Positions 1 through 6,866 of a DNA stretch of 39,686 nucleotides are shown piece by piece. Position numbers and translations under genes: made by a program. Numbering within the stretch: position 1 is the stretch's first letter; each line of letters begins with the position of its first letter. The notes beneath the pieces were generated by a model. It had not been told where the DNA came from. It saw only the letters and a program-made list of their open reading frames with translations, and did no database searches. The DNA is from a virus, in IMG/VR virus record IMGVR_UViG_3300042923_000769, positions 1 to 39,686 of that record; one strand, 5' to 3'.

Positions 1-1
1 A

Positions 2-1492
2 GGATTATATTTTGTAGATGATTTTAGAAGTGAAGCACCAAAACACTTATTAACATATACTAGAGACGTTTTGGAATTTGTAAGTTGGACTTCAAATCGT
101 ACAAGCGGTGCGGTAGGATTGCCAAGTTTTCTAATTTATTCTTTTTACTTTTGGAAAAAAGACGTTGAGAACGGATATTTCTTACGAAGTCCAGAATATT
201 ATCGAGACCAAGGTTTTCAAGAGATTATTTATGGATTAAATCAGCCATACCTTCGTGTAAATCAATCTGCTTTTACAAATTTCACAATTATGGATAGACA
301 CTATTTAGAAGAAATGTTTGGTGGTAGAGTATATCCAGACGGAAGTCTAGTTATAGATTATATTGATGAAATAGTAGAATACCAAAAAGCATTTATGGAA
401 GAGATTTCTAAAACGAGAACGAAAACAATGTTTACCTTTCCTGTTCTTTCATATTCTTTATTATTTGAAAATGGGAGATTTGCAGATGAAAAATTTGCTA
501 GATGGTGTAATAAACATAATATGAAATGGTGTGATAGTAATTTCTTTGTTAGTGAAGACATAACATCATTATCGTCGTGTTGTAGACTTGTTAATGATTT
601 CTCTAAGCTCAAAGGATTTATTAATTCAATTGGTGGAACAGCACTCAAAATTGGTTCAGTAAAAGTAAACACCATAAATCTAGTTCGTATTGCACTAGAA
701 AGCAATAATTCAGAAGAAGAATATTTAAAACTTTTAGAAAAACGGGTAGACATTTGTGTTAAAGCACTTGATATTATTCGTTCTATTATTAAGAGAAATG
801 TTGAAAAAGGGTTATTACCAAATTATACCCATGGGTTAATTGAGTTATCAAAACAATATAATACTATTGGAATTAATGGCATGTATGAAGTTCTTGAAAC
901 ATTTGGATATATTGATGAAGATGTCTTTGGAAACAAGTCATATAGCGACAAGGCTCTTGCTTTTTCTTGCAACATTTTAGATAAGATTAATTTAATAAAA
1001 GATAGTTGGAGTTTTGATTACTCTATAAATGTAGAGTGTGTCCCTGCTGAAAGATGTGCAGTAATTCTTTATCAAAAGGATAGAGCATTATACAATACAA
1101 AAGACCGCCTAATGTATGCAAATCAATGGATTCCACTAAATGAAAAGTGCAGATTCGACGAGAAAATTAGGCTTGGTGCTATTTTAGACAAAAAATGTGG
1201 TGGCGGTCAAATCGCACACTTTAACATTAATAGTGATTTTAATGACGAAGAACAAGCATGGCAACTGTTAAATAAAATTGCTAAAGCGGGCGTAATTTAC
1301 TTCGCTTACAATAAGAAAATTTATTCTTGTGAAGAAGGTCATGGATTTACCGAAAATAAATGTCCTACATGTGGTAAAGAACCAAAAGATTCATATACTC
1401 GCATTGTTGGGTTTATTACTCCTACTAAGTCCTATAGTAAAGAACGAAAAGCAGAATATGATAGTAGATATTGGTTTGATTTGAATGATTAG
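2..1492 (+). CDS. nrdD: anaerobic (class III) ribonucleoside-triphosphate reductase, 5' end cut by the window
   Basis: Reduces ribonucleoside triphosphates to dNTPs using an oxygen-sensitive glycyl radical. The reading frame is open from base 2, so the true start lies outside the window; the first possible internal start (TTG at 71) is not the real one. Near the C-terminus there is a zinc site of the form Cys-x3-His-x6-CPTCG, then the glycyl-radical tail RIVGF, whose Gly is residue 447 counted from base 71. The motif GGTALKIGSVKVNTINLVRI matches the conserved core of NrdD. The stop overlaps the start of nrdG, as is usual for this pair. A phage NrdD fits a host that grows without oxygen, at least at times. 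Assignment is firm; only the missing N-terminus limits it. Confidence 0.93.
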   Translation, partial: GLYFVDDFRSEAPKHLLTYTRDVLEFVSWTSNRTSGAVGLPSFLIYSFYFWKKDVENGYFLRSPEYYRDQGFQEIIYGLNQPYLRVNQSAFTNFTIMDRHYLEEMFGGRVYPDGSLVIDYIDEIVEYQKAFMEEISKTRTKTMFTFPVLSYSLLFENGRFADEKFARWCNKHNMKWCDSNFFVSEDITSLSSCCRLVNDFSKLKGFINSIGGTALKIGSVKVNTINLVRIALESNNSEEEYLKLLEKRVDICVKALDIIRSIIKRNVEKGLLPNYTHGLIELSKQYNTIGINGMYEVLETFGYIDEDVFGNKSYSDKALAFSCNILDKINLIKDSWSFDYSINVECVPAERCAVILYQKDRALYNTKDRLMYANQWIPLNEKCRFDEKIRLGAILDKKCGGGQIAHFNINSDFNDEEQAWQLLNKIAKAGVIYFAYNKKIYSCEEGHGFTENKCPTCGKEPKDSYTRIVGFITPTKSYSKERKAEYDSRYWFDLND

Positions 1493-1961
1493 ATTTAAAA
1501 GAATTGAACATGAAAGACAAATTGACTCACCGTTTGTAGGGGCATTAATTGTTGCCCCTACTTGCAATACGGCTTGTAAAGGGTGTTTTAACCAACATTT
1601 AAAAGATGAAAAAGATAAACTTGCAACAGCAGAAGAAATAATTTTAGAAGTTAAAAGTAATATTTTCAACTCTGGAATTATCCTTGCGGGCTTAGAATGG
1701 TTAGAATCACCATCTGAATTACTTGAACTAATTAAAGAAGCGTCAAAACAAAAACTAAAAATAATGATATATACTTCGAATGATTTTGAACAATTCTGTC
1801 AAATCATAAACATATATGAACTTAAAAAATATATAACAAATGATTTCTATATTAAGTGCGGAAAATATGATTCTACAAAATTAACCGAAGATAATATCCA
1901 GTTTGGAATTAAATTGGTGAGTGAAAACCAAATGATTTACCAATTGAAAGGGGATTTTTAA
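1485..1961 (+). CDS. nrdG: anaerobic ribonucleotide reductase activating protein (radical SAM)
   Basis: Small radical-SAM enzyme (158 residues) that installs the glycyl radical on NrdD using S-adenosylmethionine and a 4Fe-4S cluster. The cluster-binding motif CNTACKGC gives Cys27, Cys31 and Cys34 with the canonical C-x3-C-x2-C spacing, and the length is normal for NrdG. The start codon overlaps the end of nrdD by 8 bases and no strong ribosome binding site is visible, so translation is probably coupled to nrdD. The stop overlaps the next start (TAATG). Confidence 0.93.
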   Translation: MIRFKRIEHERQIDSPFVGALIVAPTCNTACKGCFNQHLKDEKDKLATAEEIILEVKSNIFNSGIILAGLEWLESPSELLELIKEASKQKLKIMIYTSNDFEQFCQIINIYELKKYITNDFYIKCGKYDSTKLTEDNIQFGIKLVSENQMIYQLKGDF

Positions 1962-2668
1962 TGAGAAAAATAATCGTAGTATCAAAAGAAAGTTGCAAAC
2001 CATGTTCTTTATTACATAACTTTCTTGATGGAAAAGAAATACCATATGAAGATGTTGAGTATGTAACAGAAAACATTGACAAATATAAAATTTGGTCAGT
2101 ACCGACTATTATTTTATTAGAAGATGATAGAGAAATTGACAGAGTTGTTGGGTTTAAGGTTGATGAAATTGAAGTGTTGGCTTCAAAATTAACTTCACAC
2201 TATATGTTTTCTGCGACACTAAATTTAGAGCCACCAACACAAAAAATGAGAGTTAAACTAACATTACCTAATGCAAAACCACCTATAAGAGCCAATCCGA
2301 CAGATGCAGGCGGAGATTTGTTTTCTCCTGTGGACATAATAATTCCTGCACATAGTCAAGTTTTTATTAATTTGGGTGTACAAATTGAATTGCCACAAAA
2401 TACAGTTGGATTCATTTTTGCTCGTAGTGGATTAGGAAGTAAATTTGGGGTAAGACCACGCAATGGTACTGGTGTAATAGACCAATCTTATCGTGGGAAT
2501 TTAGGTGCTATGATGGAAAATCACAGTGATGAGGATTACCATATTTCAACTGGAGATAGAATTTTGCAATTAGTTGTAGTTCCAATCTTAACACCTGTAT
2601 TTGAAGTTGTAGATGACTTAACTGATACAGAACGTGGCAATGGTGGTTTTGGTTCAAGTGGCAAATAA
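1961..2668 (+). CDS. thioredoxin/glutaredoxin-like domain fused to dUTPase
   Basis: One 235-residue protein with two domains. Residues 1-82 are a thioredoxin-fold domain with the redox motif CKPC at 12-15 and the cis-proline segment SVPT at 46-49. Residues 96-235 are a complete trimeric-type dUTPase with all five motifs: DAGGDL (115-120), ARSGLG (154-159), GVIDQSYRGNLG (171-182), GDRILQLVV (199 onward) and RGNGGFGSSG (225-234). dUTPase turns dUTP into dUMP and PPi, which feeds thymidylate synthesis and keeps uracil out of DNA. The redoxin could supply electrons to the reductase encoded just upstream. No internal ribosome binding site precedes Met96, so the frame looks like a true fusion. In SPbeta, as I recall, these functions are two adjacent genes (yosR, yosS). 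Confidence 0.9.
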   Translation: MRKIIVVSKESCKPCSLLHNFLDGKEIPYEDVEYVTENIDKYKIWSVPTIILLEDDREIDRVVGFKVDEIEVLASKLTSHYMFSATLNLEPPTQKMRVKLTLPNAKPPIRANPTDAGGDLFSPVDIIIPAHSQVFINLGVQIELPQNTVGFIFARSGLGSKFGVRPRNGTGVIDQSYRGNLGAMMENHSDEDYHISTGDRILQLVVVPILTPVFEVVDDLTDTERGNGGFGSSGK

Positions 2669-2672
2669 ATAG

Positions 2673-2690
2673 ATAAAAAACTAATTTTAT
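2673..2690 (+). repeat. intergenic dyad ATAAAA-N6-TTTTAT, copy 1
   Basis: Perfect arms with spacer AACTAA; flanking G and C extend the symmetry by one base pair. It begins 5 bases after the dUTPase stop and just upstream of the next promoter-like site. Confidence 0.8.
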
Positions 2691-2694
2691 CCAG

Positions 2695-2723
2695 TTATCA
2701 AGTACAATAAATAATAATATAAG
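2695..2723 (+). promoter_or_regulatory. conserved-spacer promoter-like site 1
   Basis: TTATCA, 17-base spacer AGTACAATAAATAATAA, TATAAG. Member of the eleven-site family. The -10-like box touches the TAGGTG ribosome binding site of the methylase gene, so a transcript from here would be almost leaderless. Confidence 0.55.
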
Positions 2724-2734
2724 TAGGTGTAAAA

Positions 2735-3463
2735 GTGAAATATGTAGGCAGTAAAAATAAAATCTCTAAATTTATTGCTCCAATCATACAAAAGTGCATT
2801 GATGACAATAATGTAAAGATTTATTTTGAACCATTTGTAGGTGGGGCTAATCTTATTGACAAGATTAAATGTGAAACAAGAATCGGAAATGACGTTCACA
2901 AAGAGTTAATAGAGATGTGGAAAACATTAATATCAATGGACGTACAAAGTATTCCTTTACATATATCTGAAGAAGAATATATTAAGGTTAGAGATAACAA
3001 GTCTTCACTCCCCCTTGGTTATGTTGGATTTGTAGGTTTTCACGCAACATTTGGAAGCAAATATTTTGGTGGTTATGCTAGAGGCTTTAAAGAAGATAAA
3101 GTTACGCCAAGAGACCACTCTAATGAATCTATAAGAAATACATTAAAACAACTTGATAGAATTAGAGATATAAAATTTACATGTAAATCATATCTTGATT
3201 TCGATACTTCGAAAATGAAAAACTGCGTAATTTATTGTGACCCACCTTCCGCTAATACAACAAAATATAATAGCGGAAGTTTTGACCACAATGTTTTTTG
3301 GAATTGGGTTAGAAAAGTTTCAAAAAACAACTATGTTTTTGTAAGTGAATATAACGCACCAGAAGATTTTGAATGTATTTGGAGTAAATCAGTAACCACT
3401 ACTTTAAAAGTAGATAAACATGAAGATAGAGAAGAAAAATTGTTTATTCCAAAACAAGTGTAA
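2735..3463 (+). CDS. D12-class (Dam-like) DNA adenine methyltransferase with a DPPS motif IV
   Basis: Would transfer a methyl group from S-adenosylmethionine to adenine N6 in DNA. The 242-residue protein has the N-terminal KYVGSKNKI segment, the SAM-binding FEPFVGGANL (31-40) and motif IV at 169-172. Motif IV reads DPPS, where the family has DPPY; the Tyr normally stacks on the flipped-out adenine. The rest of the motif region (ANTTKY, then NNYVFVSEYNAPEDF) is typical. The start is GTG at 2735 with TAGGTG upstream. It may mark phage DNA against restriction, or be inactive if the Ser is not tolerated. Family assignment is firm; activity is uncertain. Confidence 0.85.
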   Translation: MKYVGSKNKISKFIAPIIQKCIDDNNVKIYFEPFVGGANLIDKIKCETRIGNDVHKELIEMWKTLISMDVQSIPLHISEEEYIKVRDNKSSLPLGYVGFVGFHATFGSKYFGGYARGFKEDKVTPRDHSNESIRNTLKQLDRIRDIKFTCKSYLDFDTSKMKNCVIYCDPPSANTTKYNSGSFDHNVFWNWVRKVSKNNYVFVSEYNAPEDFECIWSKSVTTTLKVDKHEDREEKLFIPKQV

Positions 3464-3479
3464 TAAACAATGATATAAA
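3451..3479 (+). promoter_or_regulatory. conserved-spacer promoter-like site 2
   Basis: AAAACA, 17-base spacer AGTGTAATAAACAATGA, TATAAA. Poor -35 but extended -10 (TGA before the box). It overlaps the last codons of the methylase gene and reads into the 95-residue gene. Confidence 0.6.
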
Positions 3480-3484
3480 TATTG

Positions 3485-3502
3485 ATAAAATTGAGGTTTT
3501 AT
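3485..3502 (+). repeat. intergenic dyad ATAAAA-N6-TTTTAT, copy 2
   Basis: Perfect arms, spacer TTGAGG, followed by ACAG. It begins 6 bases after the -10 box of the preceding promoter, so it covers the expected start of transcription. Confidence 0.8.
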
Positions 3503-3519
3503 ACAGAAAGAGGCTATAA

Positions 3520-3807
3520 ATGAAGAAATTATTTTGGACTAGAAAGAAAATGATTAAAGAGTTTGCTAAAGAAATTGCAACATTACAAATGAAGGCAGAT
3601 AAATGGTTTTATGTATTAAACGATAAAGAACAGAGTAGTTGGATATTAGACCAAGCATGGGAAATAAAAAAATGGTGTGAAAGATTAGGTTTTAGCGAAG
3701 AGGTATATAAAGAAGCCTATAAACTTTATGACTTTAGAGATAGTGGTAAAGAAACTTTTGTTCCAAACATAGAACTATTGACACAAACTGACGTAGGAAT
3801 TGATTAA
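3520..3807 (+). CDS. hypothetical protein, 95 residues
   Basis: Not recognised. A soluble, mostly helical, charged and Trp-rich protein (for example KWFYVLNDKEQSSWILDQAW) with no membrane segment or Cys cluster. It has its own promoter-like site and a dyad repeat upstream, the ribosome binding site GAAAGAGG, and an intrinsic terminator that overlaps its stop codon, so it looks like a single-gene transcription unit. Confidence 0.75.
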   Translation: MKKLFWTRKKMIKEFAKEIATLQMKADKWFYVLNDKEQSSWILDQAWEIKKWCERLGFSEEVYKEAYKLYDFRDSGKETFVPNIELLTQTDVGID

Positions 3808-3823
3808 TTTCAATTCCTTTTTT
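3796..3823 (+). terminator. intrinsic terminator after the 95-residue gene
   Basis: Perfect 8-bp stem GGAATTGA/TCAATTCC (3796-3803 with 3810-3817), 6-base loop, then six T. The stem overlaps the end of the coding region. Confidence 0.85.
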
Positions 3824-3831
3824 CGTTTTGT

Positions 3832-3860
3832 TAGACAAGAGTAAAAAATAATGATATAAT
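3832..3860 (+). promoter_or_regulatory. conserved-spacer promoter site 3
   Basis: TAGACA, 17-base spacer AGAGTAAAAAATAATGA, TATAAT with an extended -10 TGA. It lies between the terminator and the next gene, with the start codon about 20 bases after the expected transcription start. Confidence 0.8.
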
Positions 3861-3887
3861 ATACAAAAAGTGGAAAGGAGTATTTTT

Positions 3888-4256
3888 ATGAGAAAGCATT
3901 GGACACAAATGAGCGAATTAGAGCAAAAACAATTGTTATCCAAAGTTAAAAAGATTATCAAAGACAATCAATTGGTATTCAGTCCACACATGAATACACA
4001 GATGAAACACAAAGGCATTACACAGAAGCACATTGATTTACTGAGAGGCGGATTCTCCATAATCGAATATCATGAACAACACAATAAACCTACCGTCTTA
4101 ATCCGAAGCAACTGGACTTTATACAATGAACAGGTCTGCCTTGCCGTTATTTTAGCAGAAGGTATTGTAAAAACAGTTTGGTTGAATCATGTATTTGATA
4201 ACCATAGGACGATTGATTGGTCACAATATGATGAAAAGATGGATATAATTTCTTGA
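3888..4256 (+). CDS. small protein, DUF4258-like in shape
   Basis: 122 residues. The start is ATG 3888 because AAAGGAG ends 7 bases upstream; an upstream in-frame GTG at 3870 lies before that ribosome binding site. The segment FSPHMNTQMKHKGITQKHIDL, followed by a beta-rich stretch about an uncharged ligand-like core, resembles DUF4258-type small proteins, some of which are toxin-like RNases. This is a weak resemblance. Codons look more GC-rich than in the neighbours, which hints at recent acquisition. The stop TGA overlaps the next promoter. Function unknown. Confidence 0.7.
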   Translation: MRKHWTQMSELEQKQLLSKVKKIIKDNQLVFSPHMNTQMKHKGITQKHIDLLRGGFSIIEYHEQHNKPTVLIRSNWTLYNEQVCLAVILAEGIVKTVWLNHVFDNHRTIDWSQYDEKMDIIS

Positions 4257-4281
4257 CAGGTATAAAAAATTATGATATTAT
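4253..4281 (+). promoter_or_regulatory. conserved-spacer promoter site 4
   Basis: Consensus TTGACA, 17-base spacer GGTATAAAAAATTATGA, TATTAT. It overlaps the stop codon of the previous gene and reads into the 79-residue gene. Confidence 0.8.
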
Positions 4282-4307
4282 TACATATGTAAATGAGGTG
4301 AAGCAAA

Positions 4308-4547
4308 ATGAAAGTTGGAGATAAGTTTTATACGATTGCTCATGGCGTAAAAGATTCTGACGACTTGAGAATTGTCAAGGTTGAAGTGACAGAAGTAAAA
4401 GACGTGTACGGAAAAACATACGTTGATTTACAAAATTTAGAAAAATCTTATGAGAATTGGTTTGTCCCCATTGAAAATGCAAGTCACTATAGATTTAGCA
4501 CGTATGAAGAAACAGAAAAAGCATTATTGTCATTATTAGATAATTAA
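4308..4547 (+). CDS. hypothetical protein, 79 residues
   Basis: Not recognised. Starts with MKVGDKFYTIAHGVKDSDDL and is predicted to be a small beta-rich soluble protein with no Cys or membrane segment. The ribosome binding site GAGGTG lies 8 bases upstream. It is transcribed from the promoter at 4253-4281. Its stop codon shares a base with a dyad repeat. Confidence 0.75.
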   Translation: MKVGDKFYTIAHGVKDSDDLRIVKVEVTEVKDVYGKTYVDLQNLEKSYENWFVPIENASHYRFSTYEETEKALLSLLDN

Positions 4548-4564
4548 TAAAACAACAATTTTAT
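4547..4564 (+). repeat. intergenic dyad ATAAAA-N6-TTTTAT, copy 3
   Basis: Perfect arms, spacer CAACAA, followed by ACAG. The first base is the last base of the preceding TAA. Confidence 0.8.
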
Positions 4565-4577
4565 ACAGAGGTGAATT

Positions 4578-4760
4578 ATGGTAGAGATAAGATGTAACGG
4601 AGCATGTGCAAAAGATTGTTTTGAATGTGGAAAATATTTTTCATCTCACAGCAGTCACTATAATAGATATTATAGTTGTAATGTTGTAGAAATATCATGT
4701 TGTATTGGTGGAAATAGAATTTTTAAAGATGAAAAAGACGATACTCATAGACTTAATTAA
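4578..4760 (+). CDS. cysteine-rich small protein, 60 residues
   Basis: Not recognised. Eight Cys in 60 residues: Cys at 6, 10 and 14, then CGK at 17, and a later SCNV and SCCIGG, with several His (SSHSSHYNRYY). This pattern suggests zinc binding or disulfides. Ribosome binding site GAGGTG. It sits between two dyad repeats in a run of small early genes, a typical place for host-takeover proteins, but no function can be read from the sequence. Confidence 0.7.
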   Translation: MVEIRCNGACAKDCFECGKYFSSHSSHYNRYYSCNVVEISCCIGGNRIFKDEKDDTHRLN

Positions 4761-4771
4761 TAAAAAACTAG

Positions 4772-4788
4772 GTAAAACAAATTTTTAT
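4772..4788 (+). repeat. intergenic dyad, degenerate copy 4
   Basis: Left arm is GTAAAA and the spacer is five bases (CAAAT); right arm TTTTAT followed by ACAG is intact. It lies between the 60- and 73-residue genes. Confidence 0.6.
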
Positions 4789-4805
4789 ACAGAAAAGGCG
4801 ACACA

Positions 4806-5027
4806 ATGGAGTTAGAAGGACGCAAATTAGAAGAACGTATTTTAAGAGATAATATTTTATCTTTGCTTACAGAATTTGTAAACAAAGGTTATAACAGAGA
4901 CGTATTAGAAAAAGTATTTAGACATGACGCACTAGAACAACATTGTCAGAAGTTATATGGTGGTGCTTATATTCAAGGAAGAAGCGACGTTTATTTTGAA
5001 ATGGAATCAGAAAGAGATGGGTTTTAA
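4806..5027 (+). CDS. hypothetical protein, 73 residues
   Basis: Not recognised. Charged, mostly helical protein (MELEGRKLEERILRDNILSLLTEFVNKGYN) with no membrane segment. AAAAGGCGACACA precedes the start. The stop is one base before the ATG of the nucleotidyltransferase gene, so it may be cotranscribed with the RNA-repair cassette. Confidence 0.7.
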   Translation: MELEGRKLEERILRDNILSLLTEFVNKGYNRDVLEKVFRHDALEQHCQKLYGGAYIQGRSDVYFEMESERDGF

Positions 5028-5028
5028 A

Positions 5029-5823
5029 ATGAATGAAATTATGCAAAGATTACAAGAAGACTATGATACAGTTGTAGATTTAGGTTATGAGATTGTTTAT
5101 CTAGGGCTTCAAGGTAGCCAAAACTACAATCTTCAATATGATGGTAGTGACATTGATACAAAAGCAATTGTTTTGCCAAAGTTTGAAGATATTATTCTAA
5201 ATAAAAAACCAACAAGTTTTACTCATATTTTAGAAAATAATGCCCACATAGACGTTAAAGACATACGGTTAATGTTCGAGTGTTTTAGAAAACAAAATGT
5301 AAACTTCGTCGAAATTATTTTTACAAAATATAAAGTTATTAATCCAAAATACGAAGTCTTATTTCAACCTATCCTTGATAATAAAGAATTAGTCGCACAC
5401 TACAATAACTTTGCTTCCGTAAATTGTATGAGTGGAATGGCTATGGAAAAGTATAAGGCACTTGAACACCCTTATCCCGCAACATTACATAAGATTGAGA
5501 AATTTGGGTATTGTGGAAAGCAATTGCACCACTTAATTAGATTAAAAGAATTCATTACAAGATATATCAATGGTGAAAAATATGAAGATTGCTTGATTTC
5601 TAATCAACGAGATTTTCTAATTCGTGTAAAAACAAATGAAGAATATTCTCTTGAAGAAGCAAGAATAATTGCTAGAGAGACTGTTAATTTTATGACTAAT
5701 ATAAAAAATGAATATATGAATACTCATAAACCAATTATCGACAAAAGAGTTGAAGATTTATTGAATTCAGTTTTAGTAGATATTATGAAATACAATTTAA
5801 AAACAGAGTTAGGATGTGAGTAA
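5029..5823 (+). CDS. RlaP-type DNA polymerase beta superfamily nucleotidyltransferase
   Basis: 264 residues; the start is ATG 5029, one base after the upstream stop, because the homology begins there. The nucleotidyltransferase signature is GLQGSQNYN then GSDIDTKAI: Gly29-Ser30 and the metal-binding Asp41 and Asp43 (GS...DxD). Proteins of this kind (RlaP, PF10127) belong to the pol-beta superfamily and occur beside RNA ligases and end-healing enzymes. They may add nucleotides to, or modify, an RNA 3' end. The next two genes are exactly those partners and the stop touches the next ATG. The family call is good; the substrate is not known. Confidence 0.83.
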   Translation: MNEIMQRLQEDYDTVVDLGYEIVYLGLQGSQNYNLQYDGSDIDTKAIVLPKFEDIILNKKPTSFTHILENNAHIDVKDIRLMFECFRKQNVNFVEIIFTKYKVINPKYEVLFQPILDNKELVAHYNNFASVNCMSGMAMEKYKALEHPYPATLHKIEKFGYCGKQLHHLIRLKEFITRYINGEKYEDCLISNQRDFLIRVKTNEEYSLEEARIIARETVNFMTNIKNEYMNTHKPIIDKRVEDLLNSVLVDIMKYNLKTELGCE

Positions 5824-6822
5824 ATGACTAAACCAAAATTTATAATGGCTATTGGAGTCCCTGCAAGCGGAAAAAGTACATATTGGTACGACTTAATTGA
5901 TGAAGGTTTAAATTGTGTTCACATTTCATCTGATTCAATTAGAGAAGAGTTGTTTGATGATGCGAATGACCAAAACAATAATTCAGAAGTGTTTGCAGAG
6001 ATGTTAAAAAGAACAAAAGAATCACTTAAACAAGGATTAAATGTGTATTATGACGCTTGTTCTATTAATCGAAAACGTAGAATAGCTTTATTAAATGAAT
6101 TAAAAAAGTTTGATATTGACAAAATTGCAGTATATTTTCCTTTGCCAATAGATATTGTTTATTTACAAAATGAAAGTAGAAGTAGAGTTGTACCAAAACG
6201 TGTGATAGATAATATGTATAAAAATCTTCAAATACCTATTGAGTTTGAAGGGTGGGATAAAGCTACTGTTATTGATGACGGAATTGACGAAACTCTTGCT
6301 TATAATAAATGGAGATTTGAAAGTAAGTTATTAAGCGAGTTAAACCACGATAATTTATTTAGTTGGCTTTCTCATAATTTTAAACAGTTCAGACAAATCA
6401 CTGATATGCCACAAGATTCAAGATGGCATCAATTTTCGGTAAGCAGACACACATGGTATGTTTACAAATATATCTTAGACAATTACAAACCAGAACGAGA
6501 ACAAGATTTATTGGTCATGGTGTGGGCGAGTTTATTACATGATACAGGCAAATTTTATACAAAATCATTCGTAGATAAAGACGGAAACGATAAACGATAT
6601 GCATCGTATCATGGGCACGAAAATCCATCGAGTCAGATTGTATATGAAGTTTTGTCTAAATACGATTATGAAATAGAATTTATCCATGATGTTGCAATCT
6701 TATGTCAATTCCATATGTTTTTAAATAATAGTGATAATCATGATAAATTAATCAAACAAGTTGGTCAAGATATGTATGAAAAACTAGTGTTCTTCAATGA
6801 AGCGGATAAACAAGCATATTAA
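5824..6822 (+). CDS. polynucleotide kinase fused to an HD phosphohydrolase domain (RNA end-healing)
   Basis: 332 residues. Residues 1-150 are a P-loop kinase: Walker A GVPASGKST (11-19), the DSIREEL segment (37-43) and the lid SRSRVVPKRVIDNMYKNLQIP region, as in T4-type 5'-OH polynucleotide kinases. Residues 200-310 are an HD domain: His209, LLHDTGK with His239-Asp240, and YHGHE with His263 and His265. The known HD-Pnk of Runella has the HD domain first and the kinase second; here the order is reversed. The expected role is to phosphorylate 5'-OH ends and clear 2',3'-cyclic or 3' phosphates so that the ligase encoded next can seal. The start ATG follows the upstream stop directly. Confidence 0.85.
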   Translation: MTKPKFIMAIGVPASGKSTYWYDLIDEGLNCVHISSDSIREELFDDANDQNNNSEVFAEMLKRTKESLKQGLNVYYDACSINRKRRIALLNELKKFDIDKIAVYFPLPIDIVYLQNESRSRVVPKRVIDNMYKNLQIPIEFEGWDKATVIDDGIDETLAYNKWRFESKLLSELNHDNLFSWLSHNFKQFRQITDMPQDSRWHQFSVSRHTWYVYKYILDNYKPEREQDLLVMVWASLLHDTGKFYTKSFVDKDGNDKRYASYHGHENPSSQIVYEVLSKYDYEIEFIHDVAILCQFHMFLNNSDNHDKLIKQVGQDMYEKLVFFNEADKQAY

Positions 6823-6825
6823 AAT

Positions 6826-6854
6826 ATAACAAGTACAAAATATAATAATATAAA
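6826..6854 (+). promoter_or_regulatory. conserved-spacer promoter-like site 5
   Basis: ATAACA, 17-base spacer AGTACAAAATATAATAA, TATAAA. Weak -35; the -10-like box overlaps the AAGGGAG ribosome binding site of the RNA ligase gene, as at sites 1 and 10. Confidence 0.5.
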
Positions 6855-6866
6855 GGGAGAAATTAA

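Noticed and set aside
3870-3887. Upstream GTG start for the DUF4258-like gene
   Set aside because: The AAAGGAG site lies between it and ATG 3888, so ATG 3888 is favoured.
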